Source of the DNA: a virus
IMG/VR virus record: IMGVR_UViG_3300036717_000095
Span: 1-56,767 of that record
Direction: 5' to 3' (one strand)
DNA length: 56,767 nucleotides
Shown: positions 38,922 through 45,725 of the stretch, one piece after another
How the letters are laid out: the number at the start of each line of letters is the position of its first letter
Numbering within the stretch: the first letter of the stretch is position 1
Translations under genes and position numbers: made by a program
The notes under the pieces: model-generated
The model's input: only the letters and a program-made list of their open reading frames with translations
What the model was told of the DNA's origin: nothing
Databases searched by the model: none

Positions 38922-39229
38922 TATTGGGGCATCGGCTGCGCGGGCATGGGCTGGGGGGTTTCCGCAGGACCGATATTCGGGGCGTGCTGCTGGATGTGAT
39001 CGAGCAATTCCTGCTCGTCTCCCGCAGCGTGCTCCTCAGGCTCGGGAACTTGGCCGTCAGCGCCGGGATGTTGATCGTGGGTAATACTGAAGGCAGGATT
39101 ATCGTCCCCGGTCATCCTGCGGATGTGCATCGCTTTGATCTTCGATGCTTTCTTCTTACCCTTCTTGGGTTTGGATTTCTTGGGCTTGGGCGATCCGCCC
39201 ATCGCTCCTTTGACACGATCGTTTGCCAT
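38921..39229 (-). CDS. basic-acidic low-complexity protein
   Basis: 102 residues from the ATG at 39229, which has AAAGGA upstream; longer frames overlap the neighbouring gene and lack a site. Residues 10-35 are Lys/Ser/Pro-rich (PKPKKSKPKKGKKKASK), the rest acidic and Pro/Gln-rich. Probably disordered. Role unknown. Confidence 0.55.
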   Translation of the reverse strand: MANDRVKGAMGGSPKPKKSKPKKGKKKASKIKAMHIRRMTGDDNPAFSITHDQHPGADGQVPEPEEHAAGDEQELLDHIQQHAPNIGPAETPQPMPAQPMPQ

Positions 39230-39237
39230 ATTGTCCT

Positions 39238-39975
39238 TTAATTCGAGAGATATGCTAGAATGATGCTTGTCCAGTTGTTCCAGTTTCCTGTTGTAGTGAG
39301 ACTCGGTAGGTTGACGGTGGTGGTGGCTAAGTAACCCGTCCATACTCGGATACTGTTCGATGTTACTAGTGGGCCTTGAGCGCTTGTATAGCCGCTTGCT
39401 GCTGTGGACCCTGAGGCACCGCTGCTGCAATAGCCGTAGACTAACTCATAGCTTTGCGTTGTATCACTTTGGGCTGTGTTTGAGCAATGATTATTTGCCA
39501 ACACAGTATCGAAATTGCCAGCATCCGCCGCGCCGAATACTGGATACCACCCGGTAGAAGAAGTGAAGGTATCGACAAACAGCATCACACCTCCGGCAGC
39601 TTCCGCATCGGTACAAGTAATGACGTTAGAACCGCCAGACGTAATGACGGTAGAAAATTGGTCATAACTGTTTCTACCATCTGTCCCGCCGAAAGTGCTG
39701 TCGGTCCATGTATTTCCGGCGCTATCGCTTACAACCAAGTTGCCTACTCCTGCATTGTCACCAAAACCCGTACAGGTTGCGATTGATAGTTGACCAATCA
39801 CAGAAGTTATTGTAAGTGTGATCGAAGTGTCGAGGCCATTGTTGTTTCCGCTTTGTGCGGCGTTGTAAACGTAAGTGGGAGGCCCTGCACTATGGTGCGT
39901 GTCATTCGTAATCGACTGGAGCATCTGGGCGTTGAGACAACCAGCCAGCAAGAAAACCGCCAACAATGCTTTCAT
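39238..39975 (-). CDS. exported beta-sandwich protein, possible lipoprotein
   Basis: 245 residues from the ATG at 39975 (TAATG overlap). The start MKALLAVFLLAGCLNAQ contains LAGC, a lipobox, so the protein may be lipid-anchored; cleavage after NAQ by the ordinary peptidase is the alternative. The mature part has the pattern LVVSDSAGNTWTD, then GGSNVITCTD, seen in a secreted beta-sandwich domain, and resembles the 361-residue protein at 34294-35379. Several Cys. Confidence 0.62.
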   Translation of the reverse strand: MKALLAVFLLAGCLNAQMLQSITNDTHHSAGPPTYVYNAAQSGNNNGLDTSITLTITSVIGQLSIATCTGFGDNAGVGNLVVSDSAGNTWTDSTFGGTDGRNSYDQFSTVITSGGSNVITCTDAEAAGGVMLFVDTFTSSTGWYPVFGAADAGNFDTVLANNHCSNTAQSDTTQSYELVYGYCSSGASGSTAASGYTSAQGPLVTSNSIRVWTGYLATTTVNLPSLTTTGNWNNWTSIILAYLSN

Positions 39976-40802
39976 TAGTTGGCGATCCAAGTGCCTACGT
40001 AAGACACGGACAGATAGTGAGTCGCGTCACGCCCAAGTAGACATATCTTGTCGCCCACCGCCCCTCCCGAAACGAAGGTTCCCGTGCCCGCCGTGCCATA
40101 GCCGGTTCGAGCGGTGTTCTCGTACAATGCGGAAGATCCGAGAGCGGCCATGGTTATGACCGTGCTTACGTTGTCATCGTTCATGACGCAGAATTCATAG
40201 CCTGCGGCTGGAACGGGAGGAGTTACTGTACAGGTCGTAGTGCAAACAAAGTACCCACGGGGTGCCGTAAGGGTTACTGACGTACCGGTCGTAAGTTTGG
40301 TCGCAAGACTGGACAGAGTACAAGTGCCTGTCGAGGTGATGGTGCAGGTGCCTGAGGTACCGATCTGATTTGCGGTTCCGGCGATGCCAACGGATGACAC
40401 CGTGCCCGATCCGCCGCCTGGGTTGAAGGTGCTGCCGTTCCAAGTTACGGTAACCGAACCCCCGCCTGTTAGAGTCGTCATGTTGATGGCGAGGTAGTTG
40501 AAGACCCCTGAGGTGTAAGATGTCTGACCGGCAGACGTAAAGGTCTGAGTGCTGATCGCACCACCTGCGGTCCAGGTCACTCCATCAGAAGAAGAATCCA
40601 ATTGGACCGCACCGCTCACCGTTCCTGAGGTCGTCCAGGTCAGTTTGCTATAACCGATCCCGGTTCCAGCGATAGAGATAATGCCGCTCGGAGAGGGGTC
40701 CCGGCCCGTGGTGGTAAAGGTATAGGAATGGAAACCAGTCTGCGCCTGCAGTGTTCCGAAGAAGATGCCAAGGAAAACTAACAGGGCCTTTAGCGTTTTC
40801 AT
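39975..40802 (-). CDS. exported fibre-like protein
   Basis: 275 residues from the ATG at 40802. Signal sequence MKTLKALLVFLGIFFGTLQA is followed by QTGFHSYTFTTTGRD. Strand-rich, Thr/Ser/Gly-rich. The C-terminal domain (GYEFCVMNDDNVSTVITMA, then DKICLLGRDATHYLSVS) is of a type found at fibre or spike tips. Follows the 119-residue virion-like gene by two bases. Confidence 0.62.
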   Translation of the reverse strand: MKTLKALLVFLGIFFGTLQAQTGFHSYTFTTTGRDPSPSGIISIAGTGIGYSKLTWTTSGTVSGAVQLDSSSDGVTWTAGGAISTQTFTSAGQTSYTSGVFNYLAINMTTLTGGGSVTVTWNGSTFNPGGGSGTVSSVGIAGTANQIGTSGTCTITSTGTCTLSSLATKLTTGTSVTLTAPRGYFVCTTTCTVTPPVPAAGYEFCVMNDDNVSTVITMAALGSSALYENTARTGYGTAGTGTFVSGGAVGDKICLLGRDATHYLSVSYVGTWIAN

Positions 40803-40804
40803 GG

Positions 40805-41164
40805 TTAGTCCCTGTACCAAATAAGAAGCGTCCCTGAGGTAAGCGTGCTCACCTCAAAGTCTCGCCATTGACCCATACGACCGGTGAAATCGTATTCCTG
40901 ATCGACCAGTTCCGCGCCTGCGGTTCCCTGTAGAAGGATCACTGCGGTGTTGTTGGGGTCCACGATCGAGAAGGTGTGGCCTTGCGCGGTCATGCCGGTC
41001 CAAGAAACTTTGGTGACGTTGATGCCCCATTGACGAGTCACTGCGCCCGAAACCTGTTGGGCATTCGACGGCAGATTCCCGGTGTTCAAGGTCTGTAACG
41101 ATCGCCAGCCAGCACCCATGACGGTGTTGATGATGATTGGATTCTGATTGTAGGAATTTGCCAT
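40805..41164 (-). CDS. small virion protein (probable)
   Basis: 119 residues, MANSYNQNPIIINTVMGAG followed by strands and a final SGTLLIWYRD. Related small proteins with this opening and ending occur among structural genes of other phages. No signal sequence, in contrast to the next genes. An AAAGGACCT site lies upstream of the ATG. Role likely decoration or fibre attachment. Confidence 0.6.
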   Translation of the reverse strand: MANSYNQNPIIINTVMGAGWRSLQTLNTGNLPSNAQQVSGAVTRQWGINVTKVSWTGMTAQGHTFSIVDPNNTAVILLQGTAGAELVDQEYDFTGRMGQWRDFEVSTLTSGTLLIWYRD

Positions 41165-41336
41165 AGGTCCTTTGCCCGATCCGGCATCGGTGCCGTCTGG
41201 GACTTTCGTCTTAGGTAAGCAGCTTTAAGCTGGAGGCATGGTTGCCACGTCCGCCGCGACCGGGCAACGCGGTTCTTCCCGAGGCCGGAATTGAAAAGGC
41301 AGTTTAATGTCGTACCCAGGACTTGCTAGTCGCTTG

Positions 41337-41942
41337 TTAGTAACGATCGATGGTGAAATCGATCGGGCCAAACACGTCCGAGGTACCGGTTCCGGCAGTG
41401 ATCGTGAAGAAGAAGTTCAGATCGCTCTCGTTCAAGGAGGCCACGTTGAAGGAGAAAGTTGTCACCGCGATGACAGCAGGAGTCGCCTTCGCGCTAGCAT
41501 ATCCGTAGTAGTAACCAGTCAAAGCTTTCGACTGGCTATCCCACAGACAGACGGCATCGAGGAAGCAGTTACCCTTGATGGCACCGCCGGTCGCCATGGT
41601 GCCGGTGGTGGCGATCGCCGTGCCGTTCGCGGTGGCCGTGATCCCTGCAGCAAACTTCGCAGCCGTTGCCTGGTAGATCTTCAGCGTGATGTTCTCGGAC
41701 TGGGCCGAGTTAATTTCCATGTTCACGCGGACGCGGAAGGGGCGGGCGTAGTCCAGCACACCACCGGTAACATCACCGGCGAGAGCAGGAATGCACAGCC
41801 AGTTCGCGGCGACCTGGGTGGGGGAAGGGAGGCTGGGGTAGGTTCCAGCAGCGGGGATGACGTAACCAGTCTCGGTCGAACCGTAGGTCCAGGTTACAGC
41901 AGGCAGGTTTTGAAAACCTGCAAACGTATTAGCGTTAGCCAT
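41337..41942 (-). CDS. virion beta-sandwich protein, paralogue of 15025-15696
   Basis: 201 residues, Ala/Thr-rich and beta-rich. The C-terminal two thirds parallel the protein at 15025-15696 (ARPFRVRV, then TAIATTG, CLWDSQSK and a closing FxF-type strand). AAAAGGA precedes the ATG. Placed between lysin and fibre module. A second decoration or spike-type protein is the best guess. The 172 bases downstream, to 41164, hold no clear gene. Confidence 0.55.
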   Translation of the reverse strand: MANANTFAGFQNLPAVTWTYGSTETGYVIPAAGTYPSLPSPTQVAANWLCIPALAGDVTGGVLDYARPFRVRVNMEINSAQSENITLKIYQATAAKFAAGITATANGTAIATTGTMATGGAIKGNCFLDAVCLWDSQSKALTGYYYGYASAKATPAVIAVTTFSFNVASLNESDLNFFFTITAGTGTSDVFGPIDFTIDRY

Positions 41943-42080
41943 GATGATTGTTCCTTTTGTTTTTTGATTGATGGAATGGAAGCAGGGGAGCGGTCGAAAA
42001 CTTCGACTTTCATACCCAAACTTTTAAGGGACTCTTATCCTTTGACGAAGGAGGATTCAAACTTTAGGAAGGAAACCTGG

Positions 42081-42581
42081 TTACTTGAAGTAGGTGGTGG
42101 TGCCAATTTGAGCGGTGCGTGGGTGGTCGGGAGACTGGACGATGTGCTTGTAGAACCAACTGTCCGTGGAGACTCCTCGGCCAATGTCAGCATAGTAGAG
42201 GGCTCCCCCGGTAAGATTGTCCGGTCGGGTGTCGTCATAGACGGAATCTACGAGCTGAAGGACGGAAAGAATGCTAGGATCGCGTGGGTCTGGATATAAA
42301 ACTGTTTGGGAGTCCCCACTGACCGACATGCTACTGAACTGATTGTGGGCCTCGATGATCTTGGACCAGCTTCCTTGACTCCATCCCGCCTTGGCACGAT
42401 TACGAACGACAAACAGGACGCCTAACATTCCATTGATACCGTTCGATCGTTCTTCCCTCCAGGCCAATAAAGCTGCGAGTCCTTTTTCGTAATCCGCGAC
42501 AATCATGGTGTTTGGGGTTCTTTCAGGGTAATAAGGGACGAGGGACAGGCAGAGGAGTAGAGCAAGGAGGCTTCGAATCAT
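42081..42581 (-). CDS. cell wall hydrolase (SleB-like), probable endolysin
   Basis: 166 residues. Hydrophobic start MIRSLLALLLCLSLVP, then a Hydrolase_2 (SleB-like) domain: catalytic Glu in AWREERSNG (E43/E44), VLFVVRNRAKAGW, the NQFS motif, and GGALYYAD near the end. It would cut peptidoglycan to release progeny. The N-terminal segment could be a cleavable signal or a signal-anchor, so export may not need a holin. The small genes upstream include membrane proteins that could act with it. Confidence 0.75.
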   Translation of the reverse strand: MIRSLLALLLCLSLVPYYPERTPNTMIVADYEKGLAALLAWREERSNGINGMLGVLFVVRNRAKAGWSQGSWSKIIEAHNQFSSMSVSGDSQTVLYPDPRDPSILSVLQLVDSVYDDTRPDNLTGGALYYADIGRGVSTDSWFYKHIVQSPDHPRTAQIGTTTYFK

Positions 42582-42692
42582 TATTCCACTCCCTTATCGG
42601 CGGTTGGAAAAGCGGAGGGTTTTTTTTTACTCTCCTCTGCTCCGGTGGAACCGTGATTCGTGCTGGATACTTCACCAAGCTCAACGACGGAT

Positions 42693-42872
42693 TCAATCTT
42701 TCGTCAATTGTTTCCCGCACCATTTGCAGGTATAGACTTCATGACCATCCATGGTGCCGGGACAAAAGTTATGACCTTTGAAATCTTCGTTGAGGTTTCT
42801 GTATCGTCCGGTGTGGTCGTGGGCGTAACAGAAGGAGTAATCCACGGTCGGGTTTGCCAAATTTGGCGACAT
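42693..42872 (-). CDS. small zinc-binding protein
   Basis: 59 residues from the ATG at 42872; a TTG at 42887 would add five. The C-terminus has HNFCPGTMDGHEVYTCKWCG, a likely metal site, preceded by aromatic-rich sequence. An overlapping frame (42704-42961) is less convincing. The 110 bases between this gene and the lysin show no well-supported gene. Confidence 0.5.
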   Translation of the reverse strand: MSPNLANPTVDYSFCYAHDHTGRYRNLNEDFKGHNFCPGTMDGHEVYTCKWCGKQLTKD

Positions 42873-42908
42873 ATAAGTCGCAACCAAGCTACGATTGCAG
42901 TCCGGTAG

Positions 42909-43046
42909 TTACCGAAGACCCAATTCGCTCTGGGATACTGGTCGGGAGGTAGTATCGTCATCTTCCCTGTCCGGCAAATATAAGATCGACAGCAGGTACA
43001 GAATCAATCCCAGCGATATAAACCACCATGGGGATTCGAATACCAT
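42909..43046 (-). CDS. 45-residue membrane peptide
   Basis: Starts MVFESPWWFISLGLILYLLS and continues hydrophobic to about residue 24, then a polar acidic tail (REDDDTTSRP). The ATG overlaps the stop of the upstream gene as TAATG, which decides the start. One transmembrane helix. In the lysis region, so a holin-type or spanin-type role is possible but not shown. Confidence 0.58.
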   Translation of the reverse strand: MVFESPWWFISLGLILYLLSILYLPDREDDDTTSRPVSQSELGLR

Positions 43047-43282
43047 TACGCCCACCGGGCTGGTATTAACCGGTCCAGTTCTTCGATGCAGTAGGCGATC
43101 TTCCTTTTCGCGTCCTCGGGGTTGGTGGTCGTTGCAGCCTCCAGGACTTCTTTCAGATCGAGCAGCTCCCAGCGAATGGTGCTGTAGTTGGCGTTGAACC
43201 GGATTCGTTGGGACCAGATGTACCCACCGAGAATCACGATGTACGCTGCGACTGCGTAAGCGGCAACCTTGAGGAAAATCAT
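43046..43282 (-). CDS. small membrane-anchored protein
   Basis: 78 residues: one N-terminal transmembrane helix (AAYAVAAYIVILGGYIW), then a helical cytosolic or periplasmic tail with LLDLKEVLEAATTTN. ATGA overlap with the upstream zinc protein. Shape is like that of an i-spanin or a small regulatory membrane protein. No family recognised. Confidence 0.6.
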   Translation of the reverse strand: MIFLKVAAYAVAAYIVILGGYIWSQRIRFNANYSTIRWELLDLKEVLEAATTTNPEDAKRKIAYCIEELDRLIPARWA

Positions 43283-43536
43283 ATCAGCTCCGTTCCGCCT
43301 GAGTTTTTCTTCCTTTGCTCTCTACCCTCTTCCCACTTGGTTTGGATGTCAAGAAAATAGCGGTTGTCAGCCGCGATGTGGTAGAGATCGAAACACAGTG
43401 TGCATACCGCTTGATAGAACCGGTTGAGATACTTGGGCTCGGGGACACCTGCCATGGCGTAGACCCGGCCATCGAGGATCTCGGTGTTGTACATCAACTC
43501 GCTGCAGTGTTCGCAACGCCATGGATTTTGAGACAT
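43279..43536 (-). CDS. zinc-ribbon protein
   Basis: 85 residues. CEHCSEL at 8-14 and CTLCFDL at about 47-53 give a four-Cys ribbon. Between them is an extended aromatic region (PEPKYLNRFYQAV). Polar tail. Function unknown; many small phage proteins of this kind bind nucleic acid or host proteins. Confidence 0.6.
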   Translation of the reverse strand: MSQNPWRCEHCSELMYNTEILDGRVYAMAGVPEPKYLNRFYQAVCTLCFDLYHIAADNRYFLDIQTKWEEGREQRKKNSGGTELI

Positions 43537-43720
43537 CCTTGCGTATCCTTCCCCTTGTCACTACTGCGTATTGCTACCGTGTGCGTTTGGAGGACGCTAG
43601 TTCAGACGGCATTGCCAGCATAATTTGTTGCCACCCACCTCGCGGTCACGGTGGCCCGTGGTCGATTTCGTTCACCCGATCGATCGGGCTATGAAAGCGA
43701 CAAAGAAATAGCACTCAAAC

Positions 43721-43798
43721 TGGTAGCGGGGGTTGGATTCGAACCAACGTAAGTCGGTTTATGAGACCGGTGCTGGGACCACTCCAGTCTACCCCGCA
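43721..43798 (-). tRNA. tRNA with CAT anticodon (Met), CCA encoded
   Basis: A full cloverleaf can be drawn on the minus strand. It has a D-arm with CTGG/CCAG, an anticodon loop CTCATAA (anticodon from 43761-43763), a 5-base variable loop, a T-arm GTTGG-TTCGAAT-CCAAC, and an encoded CCA at 43721-43723. The acceptor stem pairs GCGGGG with CCCCGC but the first pair is T against T. The anticodon stem has one C-A mismatch. It could be elongator Met, initiator-like, or an Ile-type CAT tRNA. The roughly 180 bases between it and the upstream gene show nothing else. Confidence 0.85.
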
Positions 43799-43804
43799 TA
43801 CTTG

Positions 43805-44029
43805 TTAGACCCCAAAAAGGGTCTTGATACCTGAGAGCGAAACACTCTCTGCGGCTTCGAGATCCGACACGAGTTGTGCAAAACGCGCCTTGGCACCGGC
43901 GCTGAGAGTTGAAAAGGTGGACTGGGCTTGCGCCAGAACACCTGCATAATCGGTCTTGGCGGCGGCAACATCAGCCGTAACATCGGCGGTGACGGCAGCA
44001 AGGGCGGAAGCGGGGGTAACACTGCTCAT
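43805..44029 (-). CDS. small Ala-rich helical protein
   Basis: 74 residues, MSSVTPASALAAVTADVTAD, then a helix-rich Ala/Ser/Thr sequence. A CAGGAGAAGATC site precedes the ATG. Ends six bases before the tRNA. Could be an amphipathic membrane-active or structural peptide. Not recognised. Confidence 0.55.
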   Translation of the reverse strand: MSSVTPASALAAVTADVTADVAAAKTDYAGVLAQAQSTFSTLSAGAKARFAQLVSDLEAAESVSLSGIKTLFGV

Positions 44030-44051
44030 GATCTTCTCCTGTTATTGTGAA

Positions 44052-44095
44052 TTATTGTGAACGTAATCGTTCGTAACGAGCATTATTGTGAACGT
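44052..44095. repeat. 13-bp direct repeats in an intergenic gap
   Basis: TTATTGTGAACGT occurs at 44052-44064 and 44083-44095, 31 bp apart, with a third partial copy (ATTGTGA) at 44044. The repeats fill the gap between two late genes. Their spacing is about three helical turns, which would suit a bound regulator. Confidence 0.55.
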
Positions 44096-44350
44096 TTACC
44101 ACTGACCCGGCCCATCCCAATCCAAGACCTCGGAGATGTCGTGATAGGCGTCCCTGATCTCTTCTTTCATTTCAGGGCTCAGGACGATCGCGGATGCTCC
44201 CTCTTCGCAGGCCCCAGAACCGATGATGTCTCCCAAAAGAAGCCAAACCGAATGAAGAGCTTCGAGCGCCGCGTCTTCGGAATTTCCGGTGTTCGGGAAT
44301 TCAAACCCGTCACTCGGGAATTCAAACCCGTCAAGAGAATAGCGTGCCAT
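44096..44350 (-). CDS. small acidic protein with duplicated heptapeptide
   Basis: 84 residues from the ATG at 44350, preceded by AAAGGAT. A longer frame from 44518 overlaps the neighbouring gene. Residues 6-20 contain DGFEFPS then DGFEFPN, the product of a 21-base tandem duplication near 44300-44340. The rest is acidic and helical. Function unknown. Confidence 0.58.
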   Translation of the reverse strand: MARYSLDGFEFPSDGFEFPNTGNSEDAALEALHSVWLLLGDIIGSGACEEGASAIVLSPEMKEEIRDAYHDISEVLDWDGPGQW

Positions 44351-44354
44351 AGTC

Positions 44355-44573
44355 TTATCCTTTTGTGCTCCGACGATGGTGAACAGAGGTTCTCCGATCG
44401 GCGATCTTCCTAACCGGCTTCCCTGCCCCGTCAAAGCCTTGAACGTGGCCGTAAGGACAAGACCAGAAACAACCATCCGACACCAGAGGAGAAGAACAGT
44501 CGTGATTCCCTCCGGCATCCCCTAAGGCTTGTACCCCGCATATCAGGCTATTCGGTATGGAGAGATCAGTCAT
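44355..44573 (-). CDS. small Cys/His-containing protein
   Basis: 72 residues starting directly after the upstream stop. DCSSPLVSDGCFWSCPYGH holds three Cys and a His that could bind metal; the C-terminus is basic (RKIADRRTSVHHRR). Second gene of the leftward transcript. Not recognised. Confidence 0.5.
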   Translation of the reverse strand: MTDLSIPNSLICGVQALGDAGGNHDCSSPLVSDGCFWSCPYGHVQGFDGAGKPVRKIADRRTSVHHRRSTKG

Positions 44574-44837
44574 TTACGACCTCCCCCTCTTGGTACTCTT
44601 CTTTGGCGGTCTGTTCCAGTTGATACTCGCTTCTTTGGTGGTCTGTTCCAGGATGGCGGGGTCGATGTCATACCAGCCAGTCAGACGGTGTAAAAGATAC
44701 CCAACCGTAGTTCCTTCCATAACTTCGGTTGAATGGACTTCCCAGCCTTCTTTCGCCAGGTCGTTTATGCTATGGATCAGGTTACTCGGTACGGGGATAT
44801 ATTCGTACACCGGGTAGGACGTGCGTTTGGTCAGCAT
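44574..44837 (-). CDS. first gene of the leftward late transcript (DUF4177-like)
   Basis: 87 residues from the ATG at 44837: YPVYEYIPVPSN, then INDLAKEGWEVHSTEV, a layout like DUF4177 and related small domains. The C-terminus is basic. No ribosome binding site precedes the ATG, and the promoter -10 box ends only six bases before it, so the message is probably leaderless. A start further upstream (44915) would lie within the promoter and is rejected. Confidence 0.65.
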   Translation of the reverse strand: MLTKRTSYPVYEYIPVPSNLIHSINDLAKEGWEVHSTEVMEGTTVGYLLHRLTGWYDIDPAILEQTTKEASINWNRPPKKSTKRGRS

Positions 44838-44843
44838 GAGAAA

Positions 44844-44872
44844 AGTATACAAGACAGACCGTATAGTGTCAA
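44844..44872 (-). promoter_or_regulatory. strong sigma-70-type promoter for the late region
   Basis: TTGACA (44867-44872), a 17-base spacer, and TATACT (44844-44849), read on the minus strand. An imperfect dyad (ACTATAC and GTATACT) covers the spacer and -10 box and may be an operator. It faces about 42 kb of leftward genes; later promoters cannot be excluded. Confidence 0.8.
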
Positions 44873-45093
44873 GTACCTTTTTTCCACAGACTCTTGAGGG
44901 GGTATCACCCGGCAACTTTCACCGGGCTCGCGGCCTGGTCAGGGGTTGGGCGGCACCCTCGCGACCCAAAAAAGCAAAGGGGACCCATCCGGAAGAAAAC
45001 AAAGGGAAGAGGGACAAGAAAATACTTACCCTAATACCTATACCACTGAGAATAAAGTAGTTAACGCCGGATGGATACCGTTCTGATACCGTT
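44873..45093. other. divergent control region, left part
   Basis: No convincing gene. It contains a CCCGG/CCGGG hairpin near 44910, a purine-rich tract, and two close copies of ATACCGTT near 45076-45092. A plus-strand open frame across this stretch (44821-45060) starts inside the late promoter and is likely noise. Confidence 0.4.
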
Positions 45094-45159
45094 TTACTTG
45101 CCCTTTTGCTTGCCGTTCGCCTTTTGCTTTTGTTTCGCTTTTGCTTTTTGTTCGCTCAT
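45094..45159 (-). CDS. 21-residue Lys/Gln-rich peptide
   Basis: The minus strand carries AAAGGGAGG at good spacing before an ATG at 45159, followed by 21 codons made almost only of Lys, Gln, Ala, Gly and Asn, ending in TAA at 45094. The strong site argues for translation. It could be a leader peptide or a tiny nucleic-acid-binding protein. No -10 box is obvious upstream. Confidence 0.45.
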   Translation of the reverse strand: MSEQKAKAKQKQKANGKQKGK

Positions 45160-45262
45160 ATGGTTTTCCTCCCTTTCAAATTTTACTTTCGCCAAGTAAC
45201 CTGTGGAAAACTTTGTGCTTTCGTCTGTCAAGTATAATCACTGCAATGCCTTACGATTTTAC

Positions 45263-45291
45263 TTGACAATGTTCTAGTATTTCGGCATACT
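45263..45291 (+). promoter_or_regulatory. sigma-70-type promoter for the rightward early region
   Basis: TTGACA (45263-45268), a 17-base spacer and CATACT (45286-45291). The first gene starts 37 bases downstream. The 9-mer TACTTGACA that includes this -35 also occurs at the late promoter and, in inverse orientation, at 45227-45235, which suggests shared control. Confidence 0.72.
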
Positions 45292-45328
45292 GTCCTCGCT
45301 GTTAAATCCTAGAGCTGAGGCAACGCTA

Positions 45329-45553
45329 ATGACACTCACCAAACCCAAGCGCCGTATCCACGCGGTAGCTGCGAATCTCCATTCCCTATCCCATTCTAAC
45401 AGACGGTGGTTAATCATAGCCATGCTATTGTTCGGCATTGGGCTATGGTTACATGGTGAGCATGGTACGGTAGCTGCGACTATGCTGGCGTTACGGGACC
45501 GCATACTAGACGCACTGGGGGACGTATTCATGGATAGGGGGATAAACTCATGA
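45329..45553 (+). CDS. small membrane protein, first early gene
   Basis: 74 residues. A basic start (TKPKRRIHAVAANLHSL) is followed by one transmembrane helix (WLIIAMLLFGIGLWL) and an amphipathic tail. The leader just before the ATG (GAGGCAACGCTA) recurs almost unchanged before the gene at 46165. ATGA overlap with the next gene. Could act on the host envelope early in infection. Confidence 0.62.
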   Translation: MTLTKPKRRIHAVAANLHSLSHSNRRWLIIAMLLFGIGLWLHGEHGTVAATMLALRDRILDALGDVFMDRGINS

Positions 45554-45654
45554 ACTGGTCACGCGAAAGCATTATTGACTGCATTCTGTTCGGATGCGCC
45601 ACTGTCGTACTAGCCTTAGCAGAACTGTTCGCTTGGGCCGGATGGATTCTCTAG
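45550..45654 (+). CDS. 34-residue membrane peptide
   Basis: Starts by ATGA overlap with the previous gene. After NWSRES the sequence is one continuous hydrophobic helix (CILFGCATVVLALAEL) to the end. Two small membrane proteins in a coupled pair at the head of the early operon suggest a shared envelope role, for instance exclusion. Confidence 0.58.
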   Translation: MNWSRESIIDCILFGCATVVLALAELFAWAGWIL

Positions 45655-45663
45655 TTAGGACAT

Positions 45664-45692
45664 TAGCAAGCCCTTAAAGTCTTGGCTTGCTA
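45664..45692 (+). promoter_or_regulatory. intergenic hairpin, early leader family
   Basis: Perfect 9-bp stem TAGCAAGCC/GGCTTGCTA (45664-45672 with 45684-45692) with an 11-base loop, preceded by GGACAT. No T-run follows, so it is not a classical terminator. The same frame with different stem bases recurs before other early genes. Confidence 0.65.
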
Positions 45693-45725
45693 TTAGCTCA
45701 ACTAGAGCCTTGGGGGGAATACAAG

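Noticed and set aside
41993-42007. Terminator at GTCGAA/TTCGAC
   Set aside because: Short stem, three-base loop and no proper T-run; inside the late operon where a stop of transcription is not expected.
41307-42299. 330-codon plus-strand open frame across virion protein and lysin
   Set aside because: It crosses two good minus-strand genes; composition is that of a shadow.
42582-42692. Small frames between lysin and the zinc protein, including 42523-42723
   Set aside because: One frame overlaps the lysin by 58 bases and is Pro/Lys-rich noise; another looks coding-like but has no start codon. Not enough to call.
44821-45060. Plus-strand gene of 79 codons in the control region
   Set aside because: It begins inside the first late gene and runs through its promoter; Lys/Arg/Pro-rich without a ribosome site.
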